Source of the DNA: Porphyridium purpureum
Lineage: Eukaryota > Rhodophyta > Bangiophyceae > Porphyridiales > Porphyridiaceae
Reading direction: 5' to 3'
DNA length: 64,000 nt
Assembly (NCBI GenBank): GCA_008690995.1
Contig: VRMN01000018.1
Coordinates: 45,001 to 109,000 of the forward strand
Below the pieces are notes generated by a model. That model made no database searches and was not told the DNA's origin. It saw only the letters and a program-made list of their open reading frames with translations. The position numbers were made by a program, and so were the translations under genes. Numbering within the stretch: the first letter of the stretch is position 1; every line of letters starts with the position of its first letter. Of the stretch, positions 45,446-55,638 are shown piece after piece.

Positions 45446-48400
45446 ATGGCCGTGGACGGCGGCGCGGCCGCTGAGCCGCCAGCTTCCAGCGCAGCCGCGC
45501 ATAGTATAGACGCGAAAGATTGTGATGCCGCGCTCGTTGAGTTGCTCGAGGTGTGCGCCAAATTGCTGGAATTGCAGAAAAACGTCAGGCGCACCGTGCA
45601 AAGCAGTGCGCAGCAAAGTTCCAGCTCTGGGTCTGGGGTAAACGCGCTGCGTGGCTTGTTCAAACCTGCGAAGCTTTCCGCGGCAGCAGCGTCTGAAAGA
45701 AGTGATCTCGGGAACTCGGCGAATCCTCCTACTGAAGCCGACAGAACGAGCGCAGAAGCGAAGGATTCGACGGACCGAGCTGCCGACGAATTCGCGAAAG
45801 ATGGCATATCACGAGCAGAAAATGGCCCAGTGCCGAAAGCAGCGGATGATACTCTGGCATTGAATGCGACTCCTGAACAGGGAGGCGCCAACCTAGCATC
45901 GGGTAATTCGCCGGCGAGACTGTCGGGTGCCTCAAAGGTCGACCGCGCCGTCATCGATGTTTTGGCCCGCGATAGAACTGCGCTCTTACATATTGAAAAG
46001 CTACAGTCGTGTAGCTATTCGCCCTTAGAACTCATCTCGCATCGGACGCGGCTCGAAAACGATGCCATCAAGGAGTGGGAAGCGAAAACCGCGATGTTTC
46101 GTTCTGGACTTTTTCCAAACACATTTGACATTGATGGTATGAGCGAGGATGAGTTTGTCACAGTTGGTGCCACTCTGGTAACTGAGGATTACGATACCAC
46201 TGCGCCGCGATGGTATGTTCCTCCTCGACGATCGTCGGAAGGGCAGGGGCAGCATTCAGCGAGACAGTCTTTTTCAAAGGAGCGCGATATCGGCCAAGCA
46301 TTTGAAGACGAGTCCGCCGCGAAGGATGGGGGCCCCCTTCGACTGATTTTGAGCTTCCCGGATTCGGAAGCGACCCAAACACTGTACGGCGGGGGCGATC
46401 ATGCCGACCTTAACGAGGAGATGACAAAAGCCAACAGCGGGCCAGCGCAAAGTGCAGTGTGGGCTTCGAATGGAAAGGAAGACGTAGAAGAGAATGTGGC
46501 GCCACGTATGCTGCACACGCTGCCGCTAGATCAGCTGGTTGAAGAAAGCATGAAGGGGATCGACATCGAACGCTTCGACCGTGACTTCCGCACCATTTAC
46601 GGCCAATCGCCAGACTTTGACGAAGCCAAGGACGGCGTTCGCGTCGCTGCAGGTGAGTTTTATCGTACCTATGAGGAAATGGTCGCCACCTGGGAGATCG
46701 AGGCCCGTATTTTTGCAACAGGCGGATTCTGCGAGGTGGTCCGGGGACTCGAGCGCAAAGAAGGTGCAAATCGCAGGGTATGTGCGGTGAAAATTTTAAA
46801 CAAGCAAGGGTCGATTTTTTCGATGAAGAATGCTGTACGAGAAATTTTCTCTTTGCGGTACACGATGATCAGTGGCGGTCATGAGAACGTTGTGCAGCTG
46901 TACGAGGTCTCGGAAAACAGCAAGAATGTGTACATTGTCAATGAATTTCTTGGCGGTGGCGAGCTGCTCGACCAAATAGATTCGAGTGGGTCCTACACTG
47001 AAGGACGTGCTGCTTCCCTTGTGAGGCAAATGCTCAAGGCACTGCACTTTTGCCACAGCCTCAATTTGTCCCACCGTGACGTGAAGCCTGAGAATTTTAT
47101 CTTTACCGGGAAGGCCGAGAACTCGAAACTCAAGCTCATCGACTTTGGGATTTCACACTGCGACACAGAGAATAATGAGCTTCTCAGGACTCAAGTGGGA
47201 ACTCCGTTGTACATATCACCGGAAGTGCTGTATGGTGAGCCGTACGTCGGCTCCGAGGTGGACATGTGGTCCATGGGAATTATTGTCTACATCATGCTAT
47301 CCGGCCGTCCCCCATTTGACGACTCGGACCTGCGCGAGCTGATCCGGCACCTGAAGTACGATCCCGTGACCTTTGATGGTTTGAGTTGGGTCACGGTATC
47401 CGAGTGCGCCAAGCATTTCATAAGGGGCCTGTTGAGCAAGGATCCGACGAAGCGAATGACATCACAAGAAGCATTGACACATCCGTGGTTAACCAAGGCA
47501 AGCATGTTCACTTCAAACGAACTGCTGTTGAACGTACAAGACAATATTCGTGCCTTCCATCATCGCCGGCGGTGGCGCGCTGCCATTGCTGCAGTGCAGG
47601 CTCGTAATCGTATGCAAAGCTTGTATCAGGTTGTGCTCGAAGAGCAGCAGGCTCGAGAAAGCGCGCCATTGGCGGATGGGACTGATTCTGAAATTCCACT
47701 CCCCTCGAAGCGTGAGAGCAGCGTAACCAACGCACGCAATAATAGCGGCAGCATAACCAGCGCAGTTCTGTCTCAAAGCAAGGCGTCCGATTTCGCGCAT
47801 GGGTACAACGACTCGGGTCGAACGCTGCAGAGCACGCTTTCACGGGAGGGCGCAGGGCTTCCATCGAGGCGCGAAACGGTACGTAGCCAACCAGCGAGTG
47901 CTGTTTCGGATGATGGAGGTGTGTCTGTCCACGTAAACTCCAGCAATGTTCAGGAACGCATCCGACAAAGTCATGCGAGACACGCTCGACAAGAAATGAT
48001 CAGATCTCAGAGAATCGGGACCTTCGGCATAGCTCAAGCAGGGCAAGCTCAATCACGTGTAACATCTGCTTTGCCGCCAGCGATTCCGAATGGAGGTGCT
48101 CGTGTAGGTGCTGCAAATTCCGACGCGACAGGACAGCTAGCAGAAGCACGCTCAGTCATCACAGCGAAGCGCGGCGGCCCACCGCCTACCATTCGGCCGC
48201 CGGCAAACCCGCCACCGCAACCTTCGAATGGTGGCGGGAGAGCTCCTCCCCAAAAACACTCCGCGCAAGACAAGGTCGGTAAGAGGCCGCTGAGCAGTGT
48301 CGTAAAGCCCTCCGGAGCAGCAGTGGGCTCCCCGCCCGTCGATCACGCGGCGGCCGGGATTTCTTCTAGCGCGAGTACGGGGCCCAAGGCGACTCCGACA

Positions 48401-49375
48401 GGGTCTGCTGGCTCACCCGGGGCTCAGAACACGCTTGGGCGGTACCTGCGGAAGCAGAGCAAGGCAGTGATTTCGCCAGAAACCGACGCTGTGGTGACTG
48501 AGAAAAGCAACTGGTCCAGTGCTGAACTGCGAACAGGAGTCAAAGATAACACCGATGGCGGCAGTGGTCCCTTCAAAATCAAAGAACACATTCGCAACAC
48601 AGGGTCAAAAATAACCGACCTATCTGCGACACCAGACGAAAGGGCGGCGAAGAGTAGAGAGCCGAAGGGCGCGAGGCCTTTGCAAGCCATGCCAAATGTT
48701 GCTTCAGAACAAAGCTTATCGTCTCCGGGCAGAGACAAAGAAGCGGCCTTTCCTCGGACGACGTCGGCGCAGGACAGTGTGTCGTTCGCGGCAGATGGTG
48801 ACGCCGATGCTGATCGCCGTGCGAATCGCCGTGGAAGTATCGAGATATTGTTCGGTGCGGTGAGGCCCGGCGACGGCACCAAGCCAAAGACGCTAGAAAG
48901 ACTCAGACCGTCTGCCTCTCGCTCCGACGTGAAGTCGGCTTCGGGCGGCGTTGAATCGTCCGGAAAGTTGATGTCATTGTTTAGCCGCAAGGGGAATAAT
49001 GCTGAGGGCGACCGAGGCAAGGACAGGAATGATCAAATCGCAAAGAGGGGTTCTAGCGGGGGCATGGGTGGCGGTATTCGGCTGACATTGTCTCGGCCCA
49101 ATGTGGTGCGAGATACGAACGCACCGAGCACCCAGAGCAACAGCGCCGCACGAGAAGAGGTGACTGACGATGACTTTGACGCCTTCCGGATCGATTCCGG
49201 TCCGATCGACGCATCGGTGCCTGGGCGTGGCAGTGGCACTGTGGCGTCGACTGGTCCCGAGACTGACAAGCACGACGTGCGTGAGGGCGACTCGCTGCTC
49301 TTCAAAATGTGGCCGGGAGGCGCTAGGAAAAAAGGTTCCAAGCGCACGAGCTCTGCAGGAGCAGACCGAACGTAA
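45446..49375 (+). CDS. Large CAMK-type serine/threonine protein kinase
   Basis: 1309 residues from the ATG at 45446. The kinase domain lies at about 415-690: glycine loop ATGGFCEVVRG, lysine in CAVKIL, NVVQLYEVSENSKNVYIVNEFLGGGELLDQI, catalytic loop LSHRDVKPENF (about 541), DFG as IDFGIS, VGTPLYISPEV, DMWSMGIIVYIMLSGRPPFDD and HPWLTKA. All catalytic residues are present. The sequence style (HRDVKPEN, GGELLD, SGRPPF) is CAMK/CDPK. A basic, aromatic helix FHHRRRWRAAIAAVQARNRM right after the domain could bind calmodulin. No EF-hands are seen. The N-terminal 400 and C-terminal 600 residues are disordered, with proline- and serine-rich tracts. The substrate is unknown. Confidence 0.88.
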   Translation: MAVDGGAAAEPPASSAAAHSIDAKDCDAALVELLEVCAKLLELQKNVRRTVQSSAQQSSSSGSGVNALRGLFKPAKLSAAAASERSDLGNSANPPTEADRTSAEAKDSTDRAADEFAKDGISRAENGPVPKAADDTLALNATPEQGGANLASGNSPARLSGASKVDRAVIDVLARDRTALLHIEKLQSCSYSPLELISHRTRLENDAIKEWEAKTAMFRSGLFPNTFDIDGMSEDEFVTVGATLVTEDYDTTAPRWYVPPRRSSEGQGQHSARQSFSKERDIGQAFEDESAAKDGGPLRLILSFPDSEATQTLYGGGDHADLNEEMTKANSGPAQSAVWASNGKEDVEENVAPRMLHTLPLDQLVEESMKGIDIERFDRDFRTIYGQSPDFDEAKDGVRVAAGEFYRTYEEMVATWEIEARIFATGGFCEVVRGLERKEGANRRVCAVKILNKQGSIFSMKNAVREIFSLRYTMISGGHENVVQLYEVSENSKNVYIVNEFLGGGELLDQIDSSGSYTEGRAASLVRQMLKALHFCHSLNLSHRDVKPENFIFTGKAENSKLKLIDFGISHCDTENNELLRTQVGTPLYISPEVLYGEPYVGSEVDMWSMGIIVYIMLSGRPPFDDSDLRELIRHLKYDPVTFDGLSWVTVSECAKHFIRGLLSKDPTKRMTSQEALTHPWLTKASMFTSNELLLNVQDNIRAFHHRRRWRAAIAAVQARNRMQSLYQVVLEEQQARESAPLADGTDSEIPLPSKRESSVTNARNNSGSITSAVLSQSKASDFAHGYNDSGRTLQSTLSREGAGLPSRRETVRSQPASAVSDDGGVSVHVNSSNVQERIRQSHARHARQEMIRSQRIGTFGIAQAGQAQSRVTSALPPAIPNGGARVGAANSDATGQLAEARSVITAKRGGPPPTIRPPANPPPQPSNGGGRAPPQKHSAQDKVGKRPLSSVVKPSGAAVGSPPVDHAAAGISSSASTGPKATPTGSAGSPGAQNTLGRYLRKQSKAVISPETDAVVTEKSNWSSAELRTGVKDNTDGGSGPFKIKEHIRNTGSKITDLSATPDERAAKSREPKGARPLQAMPNVASEQSLSSPGRDKEAAFPRTTSAQDSVSFAADGDADADRRANRRGSIEILFGAVRPGDGTKPKTLERLRPSASRSDVKSASGGVESSGKLMSLFSRKGNNAEGDRGKDRNDQIAKRGSSGGMGGGIRLTLSRPNVVRDTNAPSTQSNSAAREEVTDDDFDAFRIDSGPIDASVPGRGSGTVASTGPETDKHDVREGDSLLFKMWPGGARKKGSKRTSSAGADRT

Positions 49376-50148
49376 TTCAGGCCCGACAGTCGCTGCAGCA
49401 GCCTGTAGGTTCGGATGAGGCAGGATGGGCTTGTCCCTGCGAACAAAACACAAAGACCTGGTGAAGGTTCTCACCTTGCTGGGCATCCTTGCAAGAACGT
49501 TTGTGTTTGCCCTCCCGCCAAGGTTTGGCTTGACGAATGGGTCGTAGGCTGAGGGCCGCGGAAAGGCAAAGCATTGGCAGGATTGATGACGATAACGATA
49601 TCGCGAGTCGACAGACGTGCTTCAGCGCACAGATTGTAGAGTGCGCTCCAAATTGGCAGCCAGGGTACTTGTGAATGCGTGACGCACGTAGGTGCTCATC
49701 CTGCGTCTGCTCAGACCCATTCAGTAAAAAGCAGTGTTGTGTGCGTACATTGTCACTCACGGTCGGTCAGTCCACGACGCAGCTGCAGCGTTCCACTGCA
49801 GAGCGCGCGGCCGGACCTTGCATCGTGCAGGCCATCTCACCGTCTAAACACCCCGACCCCCGTCTGCGTCCATCGAGCAGCGCCAGAGCACAAGCATCGC
49901 AGCGCGAAGGTACAGTTCTCTAGGGTTCCGAAGTACAGTTAGATTCTAACTGTACCGCGTCGATTTGCGTCTAGGGTTTTTCTTTTCTTTGCGCTTCTTG
50001 CTCTTGGAGCGTGTGCGGGCGCGTACGGAGCGAGTGCGCGAAGATGCGATAGAAGGCGAGAAGGGAAGAAGACGCGTTGCGGTGGTGGTGGCGGGTTCAT
50101 TGCGGCGTGGATGTGAAGCGCGGCTGACTCGCGGTGTGGTGGTGAGCT
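49376..50148. other. Promoter region of the CBM20-GT20 gene
   Basis: About 770 bases without a supported gene. The final 240 bases carry a striking cluster: GTACAGT at 49910-49916, CTAGGGTT at 49920-49927, a 23-base palindrome at 49933-49955 and another CTAGGGTT at 49971-49978. Confidence 0.5.
49933..49955. promoter_or_regulatory. Perfect 11-bp-arm palindrome containing GTACAGT
   Basis: Left arm GTACAGTTAGA (49933-49943), one central T, right arm TCTAACTGTAC (49945-49955). It is 194 bases upstream of the CBM20-GT20 start. The perfect symmetry suggests a site for a dimeric transcription factor or initiation complex; that is inference. Confidence 0.5.
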
Positions 50149-53106
50149 ATGCGGCGCGCGCAGGGGCTCGGCGCGGCGCCGAGCCGCGCGCCGTCGCTCT
50201 CCGGACTGAGCGTCAGCGTGCTGTTCCGCTGCAAGTGCGTAAGGCTCGCAAGGCCTGCTGCGCAGAAGCACAATCAGCAAGGCGAGGACGGCGCCGCGGG
50301 TCGGAGGCAGCTGCGCATTGTGGGATCTGAGGATGCGCTCGGCGCGTGGGATCCGCGGCATGCGCCGGTCTTGTCCCCCGAGCCCGGGTCGTCGTACTTT
50401 TCGACCAGCGTCGAGCTGCCCGCAGGTGCTCCTCAGGTGGCGTACAAATATGTGCTGGTGACCTCTGCCACAGACAGAACACAGCAAACGGGCCAAAAGC
50501 ATTCAGACGGAGCATTAGACGCAATAAGTAGCGTCGAGTGGGAGCCACTCGCGCTAAATCGGACGCTGGCCCCCGCATCGCTCAGTAGCGCGGCCAACGT
50601 CGGCCGGGTGCTCGAACACCTGCGCCTTGTGGTGACAGATGCAGAGTTTGGTGATGAGCACCACGAAGAGCACCACGAGTCACTTCGGAAAAGCACCGAG
50701 TCGTCCCGAGCGTCGTCGATGCGCAGCATGGGCCGGCGCTCGTTTTCATACACGCAGGGTGCGCTTTTGGTTATTCTGTACCGTCTTCCGATCATTGCCG
50801 AAAGAGATGCGCAGACTGGGCGCTGGATATTTGCATGGGACGATGATGCCATCTACCTCACATCGTCTGGGCTGCGACGTTGTCTGGAGAGCATGCATCG
50901 TGTCATCTGGGTCGGAATTCTGCAGGTGAATGAGGACATTGCAGAAGACGAGCAGGAGGTCATTCAGGAAGACTTAATGATGCAATTTCGTTGCGTGCCG
51001 GTCTTTTTACCATTGGCTACAAGAGATGCCTTTTACCGGCGGTTCTGCAAGGGCGTTTTATGGCCTCTTTTCCATATGACATCTCAGTTTCCGATAAATA
51101 CGACATCGGAAATTGACCGCACGCTGTGGCAAACGTACGTGCACGTGAACCGAATGTTTTGCGACGTGGTAGTATCGCTCTACCAGGGCGATTTGAATCT
51201 GATATGGATCCATGACTATCACCTCATGCTCTTACCCATGCAATTACGGAGAAAATTGACCGGAGCTCGTATCGGCTTTTTCTTGCACATTCCCTGGCCG
51301 TCATCCGAAGTGTATCGTGTGCTGCCCTTCCGCGACGAGCTCATTCGGTCGCTTCTCAGCTCAACCCTGCTGGGGTTTAACCTCTTCGACTACGCGCGCC
51401 ATTTTCTCAGCAGCTGCGTGAGACTCTTGAATCTCGATCATTCGATGAAGAATGGTAACATCATCATCAACCACGGTGGGCGACGCTCGTACATACGCGT
51501 AAGCCACATTGGTATCGATCCTGAGCGATTCACAGACATTATCGGTTCGGAACAGGTTGAGCGCGAGGTGGCTCGATTGCGTATCCTGACGCATGGGGCA
51601 AACATTATTTGCGGAATTGACGATCTCGACGCGATCAAGGGCATTCCGTTCAAGCTGCTTGCGTTTGAACAGCTGCTCGTCAACTTCCCACAGTACCGTG
51701 AGCAGCTCGTGCTCTACCAGGTGGCAATACCGAGGAACGTACCAAATACCGAAACGCTTCGCGAGGAAATCTACCTGATTTTGGATCGAATTCTTGAAGA
51801 TTTTGGCACGGAAGAGTACGTGCCGGTGGTGTACGTAGAGGCGCGTCTCTCCCTTGCCGAGCGGGTGGCGCTGTACCACGCATCAGACGCGCTTCTTCTG
51901 ACGCCGTTCCACGACGGTCTAAACATGATTCCGTATGAGTTTCTCATCTCAGCCCGTCCCGGGAGGGGCAAGCTGATCATCAGCGAATTTACGGGCTGTT
52001 GGAAACACCTGTTCAGCGCAGTGCGGGTGAATCCTTGGAACACGGAAGAACTTATGTACACCATAGACATGACAATGCAGGAGAGTGAAGAGCAGGCTGC
52101 TCAGGAGCAGCGCGCCGACCTCGATCAACGCATATTATACTACACCATCAGTCGGTGGGCAGAGTCATTTGTCAAAGATTTGGGCTCTGTGGAGGAGCGC
52201 GTGATGAAGCATAGGATGGCCATTGGTATTTCAGCCAAGTCGGCGATGCTTGAGCTGGAGGATGTGCCATTCCTTGACCCCTTTGTGGCGGTGGAGCGCT
52301 TTCGAAGCGCCCGGAGGGCTTTTTTTTTCTTGGAGCTCAACGCGCTGCTTGCGTCGAGCGGGGAGCATGATGAAGTTCTCGTCGGCGAGAAAATCTGGTC
52401 CAAAGTGCCCGAGCCGGTGCTGGATGCACTACTGGCGCTGAGTAGCTCGCAGAATGTTCACGTGTACATCACCAGTAATTCGCGACAGGGCGCGATGGAC
52501 TCGCTCTTTGGCAGCGTGCCGCGCATCGGGCTCGTCGCTGAGAGCGGCTGCTTTGTGAAGTTGTGCGGCACAAGCGAGTGGATCTCCATGCTGGCCGAAG
52601 ATGTTGACGTGAGCTGGCTTGAAATCGCGCGTGAAATCATGGAAGGCTATTGCGAGCGGACCGACGGCAGTTTTGTCGAGTCGCGACACGCGTCTGTCAT
52701 GTGGCACTTTGTCGATGCCGACCCGACATTCGGTAGCTGGCAGGCAAAAGAATTGTGCGACCATTTGGAAAGCGTATTCCCGACAATGGAGGTGGACATT
52801 GTGCTTTGCGAAAGCACGCTGTGCGTGCGTCCGAAAACTCTGGCAAAGAAAAGCACAGGCATCATTATGAGCAGCGTGCTCGATGGCGAGCAAAAGCTTG
52901 ACTTTGTGTTCACTTGTTCAAGTGGGAGAAGTGATGACGGCATGATGGCTGAGCTCGACGGTATTCTGCGCGGGAGTCAAGTGAAAAATGTATTTCGGTG
53001 CGGCCTGCTCGGAAACACTGTATCCTCTGCTCAGTTTTATGTGCGCACAGGGCAAGAGTTGCTCGGTGTGCTCGCTGCGTTGTCACAATGCAATCAGCCG
53101 CAGTAG
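50149..53106 (+). CDS. CBM20-containing trehalose-6-phosphate-synthase-like protein (GT20) with degenerate phosphatase domain
   Basis: 985 residues. A CBM20-like starch-binding domain is near 10-125: LSVSVLFRCKC, LRIVGSEDALGAWDPRHAPVLSP, VAYKYVLV. The GT20 domain (about 200-690) has YRLPIIAERD, VGILQVNEDI, LWQTYVHVNRMF, WIHDYHLMLLPMQLR, GFFLHIPWPSSEVYR, HIGIDPERF and ALLLTPFHDGLNMIPYEF. A C-terminal HAD/TPP-like domain starts FFFLELNALL where an active phosphatase would have DxDGT, so phosphatase activity is probably lost. Plant class II TPS has a similar plan but no CBM at the N-terminus. In red algae, GT20 proteins of this kind have been shown to make floridoside or isofloridoside phosphate, so either product is possible. 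Confidence 0.85.
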   Translation: MRRAQGLGAAPSRAPSLSGLSVSVLFRCKCVRLARPAAQKHNQQGEDGAAGRRQLRIVGSEDALGAWDPRHAPVLSPEPGSSYFSTSVELPAGAPQVAYKYVLVTSATDRTQQTGQKHSDGALDAISSVEWEPLALNRTLAPASLSSAANVGRVLEHLRLVVTDAEFGDEHHEEHHESLRKSTESSRASSMRSMGRRSFSYTQGALLVILYRLPIIAERDAQTGRWIFAWDDDAIYLTSSGLRRCLESMHRVIWVGILQVNEDIAEDEQEVIQEDLMMQFRCVPVFLPLATRDAFYRRFCKGVLWPLFHMTSQFPINTTSEIDRTLWQTYVHVNRMFCDVVVSLYQGDLNLIWIHDYHLMLLPMQLRRKLTGARIGFFLHIPWPSSEVYRVLPFRDELIRSLLSSTLLGFNLFDYARHFLSSCVRLLNLDHSMKNGNIIINHGGRRSYIRVSHIGIDPERFTDIIGSEQVEREVARLRILTHGANIICGIDDLDAIKGIPFKLLAFEQLLVNFPQYREQLVLYQVAIPRNVPNTETLREEIYLILDRILEDFGTEEYVPVVYVEARLSLAERVALYHASDALLLTPFHDGLNMIPYEFLISARPGRGKLIISEFTGCWKHLFSAVRVNPWNTEELMYTIDMTMQESEEQAAQEQRADLDQRILYYTISRWAESFVKDLGSVEERVMKHRMAIGISAKSAMLELEDVPFLDPFVAVERFRSARRAFFFLELNALLASSGEHDEVLVGEKIWSKVPEPVLDALLALSSSQNVHVYITSNSRQGAMDSLFGSVPRIGLVAESGCFVKLCGTSEWISMLAEDVDVSWLEIAREIMEGYCERTDGSFVESRHASVMWHFVDADPTFGSWQAKELCDHLESVFPTMEVDIVLCESTLCVRPKTLAKKSTGIIMSSVLDGEQKLDFVFTCSSGRSDDGMMAELDGILRGSQVKNVFRCGLLGNTVSSAQFYVRTGQELLGVLAALSQCNQPQ

Positions 53107-53292
53107 GCACATCCCTCGCCTTTTTGAACAATTTTTTTTCCAGGCCGGTAGCCAGTGCCCAAGGGCGGCATGCGCTCTAGGAGACCAGAACTCTCCGTGT
53201 ACAGAGTTAGAAAAGATGAATGGCATGATTTGAACAAGAGTGAGTGCGTAAACCAGGCACGTGACATTTTCTACCGCTCATCCAGCAGTGTG

Positions 53293-55209
53293 CTACGCGT
53301 CGAACGACCATTCTGTGCTGTACTGCAAAAGCTCAAAATCACGAGCAAACTTCTGCAAAAGGTCGTCGATTAAAACTGCGTGCTTGGAGTAATACTCGGC
53401 TTTCTTCGACTTGGTCCCACTCGACAAGAAGCCGACCTCCTTCTGCGACGGAAAGCTTTCCCCATGCCAACCCAAAGCCTCAAATACAATCTGCGAGTCC
53501 TGGTCGATCTGTTCCAGCTTGCCGACAAAGTCGTACGGTACCAAGCTCATTCCACAAATGTAGTACTGCGGGGCCCAGTGCTCATTATGATACTCTGGAT
53601 TCTTCCTTCGGATTTCGGCAGTGTACTCGGCAAACGTGGGCCGCGGGCGCTCCGTGATCTCCTTGGCACTCAGACCGAAATGCATCAGCTGCCTGTAATA
53701 GTTATGGTACTCTTCCGATATCGTGGGCTTGTTCATAAACTTGTTCAGGTACGCAGATAAGTGCCGAGTAAAGGGCTCACGACCAACAAGAAAGCGGAAC
53801 CAGCTCGGATCCGTTAGTATTTCTTCGATTCTCTCAGCGCTGAAGTCCTTGAGGTAGGTCAGACCGTTTGCACTCTTCATGTTTGCAACCTGCAGGCTCT
53901 TGTAATCTGCAAAGCCCTCGTGCTTGCGGATAAGCACCTTCCAAGTTGAGTTCGCGGCCTTGGGTACCGGACAATATACCATCTTGTTTTTCTCACTCAC
54001 AATGATGCGCTCCGCGAATCGCTGCTTCCGGATCATCTCACCATCGATCGCACCCACCGGCACGAGTGCACGACCTTGCAGCTTTTGCTGCAGCGACACC
54101 GACGGCGCGCGGAAAATGGGATCCCGCGTCACCTCAAAAGTAGAGAAGAAGCCGACTTTGGCTACCATGGCGTTGTAGGTCTTCACGTCCACGCCTGGCG
54201 GAGCACCCCCCGTGGGTGCTGAGGGAGATGACAGCACGCTGGCGCGGGTCTCCTCCTGGGCCGGTCGAGCAACCGTCTCCTGCTGCAGTTGGTCATTCTG
54301 TTCTTGTTGCTGCCTCTGCTGCTCGTTCTGACGCGGTTCATCAGGGGACTCGCGGTTTGACACAGTTCGATCGCGCCATGTGAGCGCATCAAAGCCACCA
54401 GCAGAACCGCTTAATTCACCACTTGGAGCGGTCGGAACAGATTCGCGAGCAACACGTTCACGTTCGCCGCGAGAAGGTGTTCTTTCAAAATTTTCGGTGA
54501 CTCTCTCAGCTTGTGCTTGCGACGCTGACGTCTCATCAGAATGGACAGATGCTTCATGTTGCATGTCGACCGGCGGGGTTACAGGTAGCCGGCCCATCTT
54601 GTGATCTTCCATGGGGTTATACGACACTGTTTGTGAGGAAGGAGAGGCTGACGAAGAGCCGGATGCTTCGTGACGTTGACTTTCTGCAGTATGCTCAGAA
54701 ACGGGAACAAACCCGAGCATCGCCGACGCGAAGAAAATGAAGACAAAAAAGGAGAGGAGCGCAAAGAACATCCACGAGCGCGTCTTCTGCGGGACAAAAT
54801 GAGACGACTGAGCCGCGGACGGCAATGCGTAGCTTCTTTCAGAATACTCTGTGTACGGCGCGCTGCTGGAGTGCGCTGGGCTGTACGGGTACTGGGGCGC
54901 GCCGACGTGCTTCTGCGCGGGCATGGGCCAGCCCGCATCAAAAGTCGAACCCTTGTCCAATCCATACACAGGCACGTGCGGCGGCAGAGCCCCCATAACC
55001 TGCTGCACCCCTGGCGCCTGCGCGTACACATGCGGCAGATGCGCAGCGGCATGCGGATCCTGCGGGGGCGCCATCCCGCCCGCCGAGTACGCGGCGGCCG
55101 GCACCTCACCGCCGTCTGTATTCCCCGGCGCACGCTGCGAGCCGTGCGTGATTGGAGCGTATCGCCGCCCGGCATTTGCTCCTCGATACCGGCTCTGCAT
55201 CTCATTCAT
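53293..55209 (-). CDS. Type II membrane carbohydrate sulfotransferase (Sulfotransfer_2 family)
   Basis: 638 residues from the ATG at 55209. A cytosolic proline/alanine-rich N-terminus of about 140 residues, one membrane anchor (SWMFFALLSFFVFIFFASAMLGFV, about 145-168) and a long Ser/Gln-rich stem precede the catalytic domain in the last ~240 residues. The PAPS-binding 5'-phosphosulfate loop is VYCPVPKAANSTWKVL and the 3'-phosphate site is FLVGREPFTRHLSAYLNKF. The end fits the chondroitin/HNK-1 sulfotransferase family (WAPQYYICG, YDFVGKLEQIDQD). It is probably a Golgi enzyme that sulfates polysaccharides; in a red alga the cell-coat or extracellular sulfated galactan/xylan is the obvious substrate, by inference. 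Confidence 0.92.
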   Translation of the reverse strand: MNEMQSRYRGANAGRRYAPITHGSQRAPGNTDGGEVPAAAYSAGGMAPPQDPHAAAHLPHVYAQAPGVQQVMGALPPHVPVYGLDKGSTFDAGWPMPAQKHVGAPQYPYSPAHSSSAPYTEYSERSYALPSAAQSSHFVPQKTRSWMFFALLSFFVFIFFASAMLGFVPVSEHTAESQRHEASGSSSASPSSQTVSYNPMEDHKMGRLPVTPPVDMQHEASVHSDETSASQAQAERVTENFERTPSRGERERVARESVPTAPSGELSGSAGGFDALTWRDRTVSNRESPDEPRQNEQQRQQQEQNDQLQQETVARPAQEETRASVLSSPSAPTGGAPPGVDVKTYNAMVAKVGFFSTFEVTRDPIFRAPSVSLQQKLQGRALVPVGAIDGEMIRKQRFAERIIVSEKNKMVYCPVPKAANSTWKVLIRKHEGFADYKSLQVANMKSANGLTYLKDFSAERIEEILTDPSWFRFLVGREPFTRHLSAYLNKFMNKPTISEEYHNYYRQLMHFGLSAKEITERPRPTFAEYTAEIRRKNPEYHNEHWAPQYYICGMSLVPYDFVGKLEQIDQDSQIVFEALGWHGESFPSQKEVGFLSSGTKSKKAEYYSKHAVLIDDLLQKFARDFELLQYSTEWSFDA

Positions 55210-55638
55210 CGCTCTCTCTTCCTCTCTCTCCGCCTCTCCCTGTCCCTCACCGCCACCGCAACACGTGTGTGCAGCAGAACGCAATGCGGAATTCCAATGA
55301 CATCTCTAGAGGTACAGTGATTACACTGCGCCACGCGCCAGGCGGCGAGTCCGGCAGCGAGCAGGAGGGGGAGAAGGGAGAACGAGAGGGAGAGAAGAGA
55401 GGGACAGAGCATGCGTGCGGCGCGAGATTTCCGGGCGCGTGGCGGGGTCTGAGCGGAGGTGGGACGGAGCGCGGCGGTGCATGGTGCGCAGGACGGGTTC
55501 GTGCAGGCCGCGCGGGGTTGGTGGAGTGGATGTGCGTGCAGTGCGGTGAGAGGGGTCGGTGCGACAGAACGACAGCGCGGCGCGTCGGGTTCGGGTAAAG
55601 GGGGTTCGTGAGTGCGCGCGGGAGGAGCGGACAGCGAG
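55210..55638. other. Divergent promoter region, sulfotransferase / giant repeat protein
   Basis: 429 bases. It contains GTACAGT at 55312-55318 in the context TCTAGAGGTACAGTGATTACACTG, about 103 bases before the sulfotransferase start. A purine-rich (GAG/GGA) block is at 55365-55410. No gene is seen. Confidence 0.45.
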
